A stretch of 64,000 nt of DNA from contig NZ_CP045403.1 in the NCBI RefSeq assembly GCF_009363695.1, positions 1,158,001 to 1,222,000 of the forward strand, read 5' to 3'. The translations under genes and the position numbers were made by a program. The notes under the pieces were generated by a model. That model searched no databases. It was given only the letters and a program-made list of their open reading frames with translations, and was not told the origin of the DNA. How positions within the stretch are numbered: the stretch's first letter is position 1; each line of letters starts with the position of its first letter. Origin of the DNA: Bacillus sp. THAF10. Its GTDB lineage: Bacteria > Bacillota > Bacilli > Bacillales > Bacillaceae_I. Positions 1 through 6,851 of this stretch are shown here, one piece after another.

Positions 1-43
1 GCATAGTTATAGGGTAGGAAATGAAAATGGGAGGCGAGAAAAA

Positions 44-235
44 GTGGCAGGCATAGCATTTATATTATTCATCCTTAGTAGCTTGCTTTTATTTGGAGGG
101 GGTAATTATTTTTTGGCGTCCCAAAGAGCAGGAGCTTACCCACCAAAGAGAGTGTTACAGCAAAAAGCGATGGCAGTGGGAGGAGCAGGAGCAGTATTAT
201 TCTTATTAGCTATATTTGCGATTATGATTGTATAG
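44..235 (+). CDS. Small two-helix membrane protein, unknown
   Basis: A 63-residue protein with a GTG start at 44, preceded by GGGAGG at 29-34 (9-nt spacing). It has two hydrophobic segments (about residues 3-25 and 42-63) separated by a short basic stretch containing QRAGAYPPKR, so it should be a two-pass membrane protein with the basic loop on the cytoplasmic side. I do not recognise the family. It ends just before a strong bidirectional terminator shared with trpP. The good ribosome binding site and clear membrane pattern make it a real gene; its function is unknown. Confidence 0.6.
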   Translation: MAGIAFILFILSSLLLFGGGNYFLASQRAGAYPPKRVLQQKAMAVGGAGAVLFLLAIFAIMIV

Positions 236-242
236 AAATGAA

Positions 243-275
243 AATGGGGAATTCCGTTAACTGGAATTCCCCATT
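243..275. terminator. Bidirectional Rho-independent terminator
   Basis: Perfect 13-bp inverted repeat AATGGGGAATTCC / GGAATTCCCCATT around a 7-nt loop, between the convergent 3' ends of the small membrane gene and trpP. T-rich runs are weak on both sides, but stem length and position fit a shared terminator. Confidence 0.8.
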
Positions 276-280
276 ACTTG

Positions 281-808
281 TTATTCTGTAGCTGTAATTA
301 GATTGGAACGCTTCGCGATAGAGGTAACGATCGGATATAAGAGTAGCATTAATCCAATATTTAAAGCAGCTGTAGGTAAAACGGTGGAAACCATTAGTAC
401 CGTAAAGGTTCCTCCGCCAGGTAAGCCCACAAGAGTAAGTGCTGCATATAAGAAGATTGCACCAGATAGTAGGGTGCCAATCGCAGTTAATACTCCTGCT
501 TTTATTAATGGGCGATCAATTTTTTTAAGTGAAATCAGCATGATAAAGAACAAAAATGCTGCTATTGGTTTATCAATCATATTTGGAATTTGTCCACCTG
601 GAAAGGTAGTAGTCATTGCAGAAATTAACCCAGTTACCACTCCTAGCAGCAATACATTTTTCTTTTCAGGAAAAAGTAAAATTCCTAAAAACATCATCGT
701 TAATGCGACATCAGGTTTCATCCCAAGTACAAATCCTGGCACAATGGTGTGCAATACTGCACCAATGCCAACTAATAATGAAAGTGACACTAAAACTTTC
801 GTATTCAT
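281..808 (-). CDS. trpP: Tryptophan transporter TrpP
   Basis: 175 residues, about five hydrophobic helices, length close to B. subtilis TrpP (YhaG, about 172 aa). Motifs typical of the family include the early GMKPDVALTMMFLGILLFP block and the TTFPGGQIPN segment. The protein takes up tryptophan across the cytoplasmic membrane. It sits upstream of serC on the same strand, as in B. subtilis. The ATG is at 808 and its ribosome binding site (GAGGAG) lies inside a set of regularly spaced GAG/TAG triplets, suggesting that tryptophan-loaded TRAP blocks translation. Family assignment is firm; the regulation is an inference from the leader sequence. Confidence 0.88.
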   Translation of the reverse strand: MNTKVLVSLSLLVGIGAVLHTIVPGFVLGMKPDVALTMMFLGILLFPEKKNVLLLGVVTGLISAMTTTFPGGQIPNMIDKPIAAFLFFIMLISLKKIDRPLIKAGVLTAIGTLLSGAIFLYAALTLVGLPGGGTFTVLMVSTVLPTAALNIGLMLLLYPIVTSIAKRSNLITATE

Positions 809-810
809 TT

Positions 811-869
811 CTCATCTCTCCTCAACTAATCTTTTAAAAGTTTAATCTCATTAGTACACTCATTGTCTA
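811..869 (-). promoter_or_regulatory. TRAP-like binding triplets over the trpP ribosome binding site
   Basis: Read on the minus strand, five NAG triplets (AAG, TAG, GAG, GAG, GAG) occur at exactly 2-nt spacing between 833 and 811. They cover the Shine-Dalgarno sequence and end 2 nt before the trpP ATG. More GAG/TAG triplets lie upstream at 847-849, 859-861 and 867-869. TRAP (MtrB) of Bacillus binds such GAG/UAG repeats, and in B. subtilis it represses trpP translation in this way. mtrB itself is not in the window. Confidence 0.7.
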
Positions 870-889
870 ATGCAGATTAATAGTTACAA
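862..889 (-). promoter_or_regulatory. Probable sigma-A promoter of trpP
   Basis: On the minus strand: -35 TTGTAA (889-884), 16-nt spacer, -10 GACAAT (867-862). The predicted transcript would start near 855 and include the five-triplet TRAP-like block. The -10 is weak, so this is tentative. Confidence 0.4.
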
Positions 890-934
890 GTATATAATTT
901 TATTGTTTTTTTGAAAAGGGAAAAGTGATAACTG

Positions 935-2014
935 CTAATATTTGGACTGATATTTTTTCATAAATTCGGCCAAGGCGTAGCAGGAGTCTAATGGAACAGC
1001 ATTATAAATCGATGCTCGACAACCTCCCACAAGTCTGTGACCGTTTAACCCAACAAATCCATGTTCTTTCGCTTCTTGTAAGAAGTCAGTAATGAGCTCT
1101 TCGGATTGGAGTCTGAATGTGACATTCATGCTTGATCTTGACTCTGTTGATGATGTGCCAGAATAAAAGCCTTCACTGGAGTCAATCGTCTCATACAGTA
1201 AGCTTGCTTTTTCCCGATTATTTTTTTCAAGGGTAGCGAGTCCTCCGTTTTCTTTTACCCATTCTAAAACAAGTGAGAGCATGTAAATAGAAAAGGTGGG
1301 AGGGGTGTTATATAACGATTTATTTTTTGCATAGGTTTGATAGTTTAACATTGTTGGGATATCAGGAGGGCAATGTTCAAGCAAAGCCTTCTTAATAATC
1401 ACCACCGTGACACCAGATGGACCGAGATTCTTTTGAGCACCTGCATAGAGGAGAGAGAAATCTTCTATCTCTATCTTTCTGCTTAACATATCACTCGACA
1501 TATCTGCAATAAGTGGAATGTCAGCTGGCAGGCTTGGATACTTGCTCCACTGTGTTCCAAAGATGGTATTGTTACTTGTGAGATGAAGGTATGCTGGCTC
1601 ATTTGACAGCTCTAACTCTTGTGGAATACGGCAATAATTATCATCCTTAGAAGAGGAAGCGATGTGGGTGTGGCCAATCTTCTTCGCTTCTTTTAAGGCT
1701 TTTTCAGACCATGACCCGGTTAAAGCATAGTTGGCAATTTTTCCTTCTGGTAGAAAATTGAGCGGTATAGCTGAAAATTGCAGGCTTGCTCCACCTTGCA
1801 TAAACAAGACTTCGTATGTATCAGGAATGTTCATAAGTTCTTTAATAAGTTGAGATGCGTTATCTTGAACTCTTTCGTATTCCTTACTGCGATGACTTAG
1901 TTCCATCACTGACATTCCTGTTCCATCAAAATTCATAAACTCTTGTTGGGCTTTTTGCAATACTGCCTTTGGAAGTGCTGCAGGGCCAGCATTAAAATTA
2001 TAGGTACTCTTCAT
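935..2014 (-). CDS. serC: Phosphoserine aminotransferase SerC
   Basis: 359 residues, the normal SerC length. It catalyses the PLP-dependent transamination of 3-phosphohydroxypyruvate with glutamate in serine biosynthesis. Hallmarks are the N-terminal YNFNAGPAALPK, the HRSKE segment and the PLP-lysine region in GAQKNLGPSGVT, where the lysine of QKN forms the Schiff base. The C-terminal half has the HRLVGGCRASIYNA segment of the family. The ATG at 2014 has an AGGAGG (complement of 2023-2028) at the correct distance. Upstream of trpP and divergent from the GGCT-like gene, as in the B. subtilis yha region. Confidence 0.95.
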   Translation of the reverse strand: MKSTYNFNAGPAALPKAVLQKAQQEFMNFDGTGMSVMELSHRSKEYERVQDNASQLIKELMNIPDTYEVLFMQGGASLQFSAIPLNFLPEGKIANYALTGSWSEKALKEAKKIGHTHIASSSKDDNYCRIPQELELSNEPAYLHLTSNNTIFGTQWSKYPSLPADIPLIADMSSDMLSRKIEIEDFSLLYAGAQKNLGPSGVTVVIIKKALLEHCPPDIPTMLNYQTYAKNKSLYNTPPTFSIYMLSLVLEWVKENGGLATLEKNNREKASLLYETIDSSEGFYSGTSSTESRSSMNVTFRLQSEELITDFLQEAKEHGFVGLNGHRLVGGCRASIYNAVPLDSCYALAEFMKKYQSKY

Positions 2015-2115
2015 CCCGTTAACCTCCTAAAGTGTCTGAAAATATTAATATATATCCTAACATGAATTGTGTTAGAATACATAAAAGATTTCGAAAAAAG
2101 ACAGGAGATTTTTTT

Positions 2116-2988
2116 ATGTATCGAGAGCATAAACCGATAAACCTTAGTCCATATGACCATCCTGATATTTATCCAGGGCCAAGACCAGCAAGCTCTTTTT
2201 TATTTTGGCAAGGAAGGGCGCATCGTCTAAACGTTCACAAGGACTTATCGTTAGCTGAGCAAGAAATTCACCTTTCTAAGGTAGATCATATTTTGGGAAG
2301 CCTTGCTTTTCACTCTCAGGAAAAGGTGAAAGTAGGAAAGTTCTTTGGTGAAAAGTCCTGGCAGGAAAAAGTACCAGTTATTGCCTATGGCTCGAATGTG
2401 TGCCTTGCGCAGCTTCAATATAAATTTCAGCTCCGTCCTGCAGAAGATGACGCATTCCTCTGTATTAAGGGCGAAATAGTGGATTCAGATATCGTGTATG
2501 CACCATTTCTCGCTCCTTATGGTTCATTACCGGCTGTGATAGCTCCTGTACAAGGAGCAAACTGTGAAGTATGGGTGACGTTCATAGACAAAAAGCAGTT
2601 GGAGTTAATCAATTCAACGGAAAAGGGCTATGAATTCAGGGAGCACGCAGGAAAGAAGGTGCATCTTGATACAGGAGAAGTATATGACAAAGTATATGCT
2701 TACTACTATCCAGAAGCATTGTTATGGCAGGGAGATCTCAGAAGGTTTGCAGATATCCCAGGATCAAGCAGGCTAAAATCTGTCTGGCAGTGTGACATGC
2801 TGAATGAATTAAAGCATGAAGTAGAGCATAAAGGAACAAGGGAGGAGTTTATTCATCTACTAAGGTGGGACCGAAGCTATCGGGATTTTGTGGAAGATTA
2901 CCTACAAAGGAACTGCACCTTTAGATTTGAGCATCCTGACTGGCAGCCCTGTGAGCAGATTATTACCATTGGAGAAATGAGAAAATAG
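2116..2988 (+). CDS. Gamma-glutamylcyclotransferase-like (GGCT/AIG2 fold) protein
   Basis: 290 residues from the ATG at 2116, which has a CAGGAG at about 2102-2107. A GTG at 2032 would extend it by 28 residues, but that stretch lies next to the serC ribosome binding site and lacks its own. The YGSN motif (residues 91-94, after VPVIA) is the signature of the gamma-glutamylcyclotransferase-like fold, and the later PYGSLPAVIAP and EKGYEFRE segments fit the same cavity-forming domain. The substrate is not evident; a role in gamma-glutamyl or related amide turnover is inference. The 90-residue N-terminal part and the C-terminal part (about 220-290) flank the domain and are not recognised. Confidence 0.6.
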   Translation: MYREHKPINLSPYDHPDIYPGPRPASSFLFWQGRAHRLNVHKDLSLAEQEIHLSKVDHILGSLAFHSQEKVKVGKFFGEKSWQEKVPVIAYGSNVCLAQLQYKFQLRPAEDDAFLCIKGEIVDSDIVYAPFLAPYGSLPAVIAPVQGANCEVWVTFIDKKQLELINSTEKGYEFREHAGKKVHLDTGEVYDKVYAYYYPEALLWQGDLRRFADIPGSSRLKSVWQCDMLNELKHEVEHKGTREEFIHLLRWDRSYRDFVEDYLQRNCTFRFEHPDWQPCEQIITIGEMRK

Positions 2989-3017
2989 ACGTGGAAAAGC
3001 CTTCTTCTCCACGTCTA
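2986..3017. terminator. Bidirectional terminator hairpin
   Basis: TAGACGTGGA / TCCACGTCTA, a perfect 10-bp inverted repeat that includes the stop codon of the GGCT-like gene and lies just beyond the 3' end of convergent hit. Confidence 0.65.
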
Positions 3018-3024
3018 GAATAGT

Positions 3025-3447
3025 TTATTTTATGCCTTCGGAAATTTGGGACGATAGGTTTTGCAGGTCTTCTGGTGTATAGTCACTTTGATTGGATTTC
3101 CAGACTGCTCCAAAGCCATCCCCTTTACCATAGCGTGGCAGAATATGCATATGGTAATGGAAGACTGACTGACCAGCAGCTTCTCCATTGTTATTTAAGA
3201 GGTTCAGGCCAATTGGGTTGAATTGCTCTTTAATTGAAGTTGCAATTTTAGGCACTACTTTAAATAGCTTTTCGGCGATTTCAGGGGTTAATTCATAAAT
3301 GTTTTCTTTATGTACTTTTGGAATAACGAGGGTATGACCTTTTGTTACTTGGCTGATATCTAAAAAGGCAAGCACATCTTCGTCCTCGTAAACCTTGGCT
3401 GCTGGAATAGAACCATCGATAATTTTACAAAAAATGCAATCGCTCAT
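3025..3447 (-). CDS. hit: HIT family nucleotide-binding hydrolase
   Basis: 140 residues. The histidine triad HYHMH (H97-x-H99-x-H101) is intact and is followed by ILPRYGKGDGFG. An N-terminal CIFC pair (C4, C7) and an upstream histidine give the usual zinc site. Proteins of this family hydrolyse purine nucleoside phosphoramidates and Ap(n)A-type dinucleotides. Two adjacent ATG codons occur at 3450 and 3447; the GAGGTG at 3454-3459 is better spaced from 3447. A longer reading (from 3576) has no ribosome binding site. It is divergent from ecsA, as in B. subtilis, with a 660-bp spacer rich in repeats. Confidence 0.9.
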   Translation of the reverse strand: MSDCIFCKIIDGSIPAAKVYEDEDVLAFLDISQVTKGHTLVIPKVHKENIYELTPEIAEKLFKVVPKIATSIKEQFNPIGLNLLNNNGEAAGQSVFHYHMHILPRYGKGDGFGAVWKSNQSDYTPEDLQNLSSQISEGIK

Positions 3448-3575
3448 CATCTTCACCTCAACTTTTATTTTCTCTATATTACCATGTTTGAGACAAGTAT
3501 CATAATCTAATCCTAACATAACAAAACAAGCAAGAGCGTAGGCTCCTGCTTGCATAGAAGGGGATAGAGGCATCA

Positions 3576-3606
3576 AGCTTCCCTACCCTAATAAGGAGAA
3601 GCTTTT
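3576..3606 (+). terminator. Hairpin with T run in the hit-ecsA spacer
   Basis: AAGCTTC / GAAGCTT stem around a loop of about 17 nt, followed by a short T run on the plus strand. It looks like a plus-strand terminator although no plus-strand gene precedes it. Confidence 0.4.
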
Positions 3607-3635
3607 TACGAACAACATTTTTCATTCAAACAACT

Positions 3636-3977
3636 GTGTTTGATAAACACCTCATCTGATTCTAAAAATGCGTCTAATCGTCAGCTTTCCTGTTCAATAC
3701 AATCATCCCCTTGTTACATTAGTTTCACAACTAGAGTAACGTGGAAGCGACATTAAAGTCTCTTTGATGAACACCTCATTTTCAAAATGATTCATCACAG
3801 GCAACAGCTAGTAAAAGTGTCTCCCGTAAGCACCTCATTTCACAATGGTTGGAGCTCATGTTTCTGATGATTGTTTTCGGCTTTGCGAATCGGTTAAGTC
3901 CCGCAACGACCGAGAGTGTCTTAACGCTTTTTTTACAAAAGAGCAAAACTGTCTTTGACAGTCACCTCATTTATAAG
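3636..3977. repeat. Four dispersed CACCTCAT repeats; candidate non-coding RNA region
   Basis: The octamer CACCTCAT occurs at 3648, 3772, 3831 and 3963, each time at the 3' end of a longer degenerate unit (approximately GTGTCTTTGATAAACACCTCAT). Small hairpins precede it: GTGTTT-gat-AAACAC in copy 1 (ending within CAC), ACTGTC-ttt-GACAGT in copy 4, and a weaker bulged one in copy 3. Copies 3 and 4 continue as CACCTCATTT, one base off the 16S rRNA 3' tail CACCTCCTTT. No open frame with a ribosome binding site spans the region on either strand. It could be an RNA that pairs with or mimics Shine-Dalgarno interactions, or a leader for ecsA or hit; the direction of transcription is unknown. Confidence 0.6.
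3892..3934 (+). other. 16S-like 18-mer inside a terminator-like hairpin
   Basis: Positions 3892-3909 (GGTTAAGTCCCGCAACGA) are identical to the universal 16S rRNA segment around E. coli position 1090-1110; identity stops at 3910. The segment forms the left half of a hairpin: GTTAAG (3893-3898) pairs with CTTAAC (3920-3925) and a run of seven T follows. This is not an rRNA gene, since the flanks do not match. Confidence 0.55.
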
Positions 3978-4037
3978 AAGTCATTTAAGGCTTGTTAGCA
4001 ACTCTATCCCCTTCGTTATATATCTTGCGCAAATCAT

Positions 4038-4067
4038 TTGAAATTATGTTATGGTAAAATTTATATT
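4038..4067 (+). promoter_or_regulatory. Probable sigma-A promoter of ecsABC
   Basis: TTGAAA (4038-4043), 18-nt spacer, TATATT (4062-4067), about 40 bp upstream of the ecsA ATG. Confidence 0.5.
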
Positions 4068-4106
4068 ACAGTACATACTTTGGTTTTTTAGAAAGGATAG
4101 ATCTAG

Positions 4107-4847
4107 ATGAGTTTATTGGAAATTAACGGGTTAACTGGTGGGTATACAAACCAAGCAGTGTTAAAGGATATTTCCTTTGAAGTCAAACCAAATCAGCTTG
4201 TAGGATTAATCGGGTTAAATGGGGCTGGGAAAAGTACCACTATTAAGCATGTGATTGGAACGATGGAACCAAAGAAAGGCTCCATTAAGATAAATGGTCT
4301 TTCTATCAAGGAGAATACAACAAAGTATCGTTCAACTTTTACCTTTATTCCAGAAACGCCTATTTTGTATGATGAGCTGACGCTGTATGAGCATCTGGAA
4401 TTAACGGCAATGGCATATGGGCTTAGTAAAGAAACCTTTGAAGAAAGGCTACATCCTTTGTTAAAAGAGTTCAGAATGGAAAAGCGATTAAAGTGGTTTC
4501 CAGCTCATTTTTCAAAAGGGATGAAACAAAAGGTAATGATTCTTTCTGCCTTTTTAGTAGAGCCTAAATTATATATAGTCGATGAACCATTTGTTGGACT
4601 AGATCCATTAGCAATTCATGCGCTATTAGAAATGATGGACAAGGTCAAAAAGAGTGGAGCTGGAATATTGATGTCCACTCACATTTTGGCGACAGCAGAG
4701 AAATACTGTGATTCTTTTGTTATATTGCATGAGGGAGAAGTACGTGCGAAAGGAACGCTTCAGGAGTTAAGACAGCAATTCAACCTGCCGAGTGCTTCTC
4801 TAGATGATTTATACATTCAACTGACAAAGGAAGAGAGCAATGTTTAA
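4107..4847 (+). CDS. ecsA: ABC transporter ATP-binding protein EcsA
   Basis: 246 residues. Walker A GLNGAGKST (about 36-44), an ABC signature region FSKGMKQKVMIL (about 134-145), Walker B LYIVDEPFVGLDP (about 152-164) and the switch histidine in STHIL. EcsA energises the EcsAB transporter, which in B. subtilis is needed for normal RasP intramembrane proteolysis, protein secretion, competence and biofilm formation. It overlaps ecsB by 8 nt and is followed by ecsC, the standard ecs operon. A GAAAGG-type ribosome binding site lies about 10 nt upstream of the ATG. Confidence 0.93.
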   Translation: MSLLEINGLTGGYTNQAVLKDISFEVKPNQLVGLIGLNGAGKSTTIKHVIGTMEPKKGSIKINGLSIKENTTKYRSTFTFIPETPILYDELTLYEHLELTAMAYGLSKETFEERLHPLLKEFRMEKRLKWFPAHFSKGMKQKVMILSAFLVEPKLYIVDEPFVGLDPLAIHALLEMMDKVKKSGAGILMSTHILATAEKYCDSFVILHEGEVRAKGTLQELRQQFNLPSASLDDLYIQLTKEESNV

Positions 4848-6054
4848 GGTGGAACAGCTTTGGAAAACAAGATTTAGCCAATATGTAACGGATACACGTA
4901 AGTACCTGCAATATATGTTTAACGATCATTTAGTGATTGTCATGATATTTTTGCTAAGTGGCCTGGCACTTGCTTATCAAAACTGGCTTGATGTGGTACC
5001 ACCTGACTTCCCTTATGCTTTAATCATGGGAGCAGTTTTATCGCTTTTATTAACAAGAGGAACGATTCATACGTTTTTAAAGGATCCTGATCTTGTTTTT
5101 CTTTTACCGTTAGAAGAAAAGCTGAAGCCCTATATAAAAAAGTCATTTCTCTTTTCCATTGTTTTAGAAAGCTATTTCTTACTCATCGTGTTTGCTGTTT
5201 CGGTGCCATTGTTTCTTACGCTAACAGATACAACTTTCCCTGTGCTGTTATCCATTCTTTTGCTTCTAGTTGGAGTTAAAGCATGGAACCTCTGGCTAGC
5301 ATGGCTTTTAAATTTATATACCGATAAGAAGGTTCGAAGAGTGGACTGGATTATTCGGTTTGGACTAAATTTCGGCTTGCTTTTCCTGGTTTTTTCAAAA
5401 GCGAATGTATTCCTTGTACTTATTCTAATTGGAGCGATGGTTGGTATGCTCTTTTATTTCCAACAAGCGTCCAAAACCATGAACTGGAAATGGGATTTGT
5501 TAATTGAAAATGAAACGAAACGGATGCAGTTGTTTTACCGAGTGGCGAATCTATTTGTGGATGTTCCAGGTTTAAAAGAAAAAGTAAAGCGGAGAAGGTG
5601 GCTCGATTTCCTTTTAGGCACAGTAGCGTATGAAAATAAAAATGCATATCAGTATTTATATTTGCGTACATTTCTTCGCTCAGGTGACTATTTTGGACTG
5701 TTTGCGCGCCTTCTGATTATAGGTATAGCGTTACTTTTGACGCTGCCTGTCGGCTATGCGACCTACTTTATTCCTGCATTCGTGCTTTACCTCACTGGCT
5801 TTCAGCTCATTCCGATGTGGAGGCATCATTACAATAAGCTGTGGATTACAATTTATCCTGTGGAAGAGGAACATCGCTCTACTGCCTTTACCAAGTGGAT
5901 TTTTTACATTTTATCCGTTCAGGCGATCGTTCTTGGTGGGGTAACATTTTTTGTTGCTCCCTGGCATTATGCTTTAGTGAGTATAGCAGGCGGTATTGTG
6001 TTTTCTTATCTTTATGTACAGTTTGTTGTAAAAGGAAAGCTAGCCAAGCTATAA
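4840..6054 (+). CDS. ecsB: ABC transporter membrane protein EcsB
   Basis: 404 residues with about eight to nine hydrophobic segments (for example around 35-60, 100-125, 130-150, 175-205, 290-330 and 355-400). A charged cytoplasmic stretch (about 225-270) contains KRRRWLDFLLG. Length and layout match EcsB, the permease partner of EcsA. The ATG overlaps the end of ecsA, implying translational coupling. The exported substrate is not known. Confidence 0.92.
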   Translation: MFKVEQLWKTRFSQYVTDTRKYLQYMFNDHLVIVMIFLLSGLALAYQNWLDVVPPDFPYALIMGAVLSLLLTRGTIHTFLKDPDLVFLLPLEEKLKPYIKKSFLFSIVLESYFLLIVFAVSVPLFLTLTDTTFPVLLSILLLLVGVKAWNLWLAWLLNLYTDKKVRRVDWIIRFGLNFGLLFLVFSKANVFLVLILIGAMVGMLFYFQQASKTMNWKWDLLIENETKRMQLFYRVANLFVDVPGLKEKVKRRRWLDFLLGTVAYENKNAYQYLYLRTFLRSGDYFGLFARLLIIGIALLLTLPVGYATYFIPAFVLYLTGFQLIPMWRHHYNKLWITIYPVEEEHRSTAFTKWIFYILSVQAIVLGGVTFFVAPWHYALVSIAGGIVFSYLYVQFVVKGKLAKL

Positions 6055-6080
6055 ATGCGGAGGTTAAGGAGTAGATTAAT

Positions 6081-6800
6081 GTGTACGAAGAGAAGGTGTT
6101 AGGGGAAGTAATAAAATGGAAAATGCTGCTTTTGAAAAAGCCATCCATGCTTCAACGAATCTCAAAAGAAGCGCAAAATAAAGTGAATACTTATATTCCC
6201 GATAAGGTTCATCACGTGATGACGGAGAGTATCAAGAAAATGGTGCAGGCAACCTTAGTAGGAAGTAATATTTCCACCAAATATAACGTGGAAAATAGTC
6301 GTCTCTCTTTGGAAAAAAAGGATGAATTATTGTCGCAAAAACTAAATGTTTACAAGAAAACGGCTGCTGTCGAAGGTGCAGGAACAGGTGCAGGTGGCAT
6401 TTTACTTGGTATTGCCGATTTTCCTCTCCTTTTATCCATTAAAATGAAATTTTTATTTGAGGTTGCAAACATTTACGGCTACAACATTAAAAATTATGAA
6501 GAACGCGTGTACCTTCTGTATATTTTTCAACTCGCATTTTCAAGTGAAAAAAGAAAAAAAGAGGTATTCATGTATTTGGAAAATTGGGAGGAGCATAAAG
6601 AAAAGGCTAAAAATCTTGACTGGCGCATCTTTCAACAGGAATACCGAGATCACATAGATTTAATTAAAATGCTACAGATGATTCCTGGACTGGGGGCCAT
6701 TGTTGGTGCCTATGCCAATTACAATTTTCTTGATCAGCTAGGAAATACGGCGAAAAATTGTTACAGAATGCGAATCCTTAAAGAACTAGGATACAAATAA
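6081..6800 (+). CDS. ecsC: EcsC family protein
   Basis: 239 residues, starting with GTG at 6081 after AAGGAG (6066-6071). The central part has the glycine-rich amphipathic segment GAGTGAGGILLGIADFPLLL (about 100-119) and near the C-terminus PGLGAIVGAYANYNF, both characteristic of the EcsC family (PF12787). It probably sits at the membrane surface. Third gene of the ecs operon; its function is unknown, and in B. subtilis it is not required for the ecsA/ecsB phenotypes. Confidence 0.9.
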   Translation: MYEEKVLGEVIKWKMLLLKKPSMLQRISKEAQNKVNTYIPDKVHHVMTESIKKMVQATLVGSNISTKYNVENSRLSLEKKDELLSQKLNVYKKTAAVEGAGTGAGGILLGIADFPLLLSIKMKFLFEVANIYGYNIKNYEERVYLLYIFQLAFSSEKRKKEVFMYLENWEEHKEKAKNLDWRIFQQEYRDHIDLIKMLQMIPGLGAIVGAYANYNFLDQLGNTAKNCYRMRILKELGYK

Positions 6801-6801
6801 A

Positions 6802-6851
6802 AACAGCATGCCAAGATTTCTCCTACAAGGAGCTGGCATGCTGTTTTTTTA
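6802..6851. terminator. Bidirectional terminator ecsC / amidohydrolase
   Basis: AACAGCATGCCA / TGGCATGCTGTT (12-bp perfect stem) followed by seven T on the plus strand and preceded by an A run that serves the minus strand. It separates convergent genes. Confidence 0.9.

Noticed and set aside
303..845. 180-codon frame antisense to trpP
   Set aside because: It is a shadow of trpP; it has no ribosome binding site or recognisable protein features.
3892..3977. A fragment of a 16S rRNA gene
   Set aside because: Only 18 nt plus short tail-like motifs match, the order and spacing are wrong, and the flanks are unrelated.
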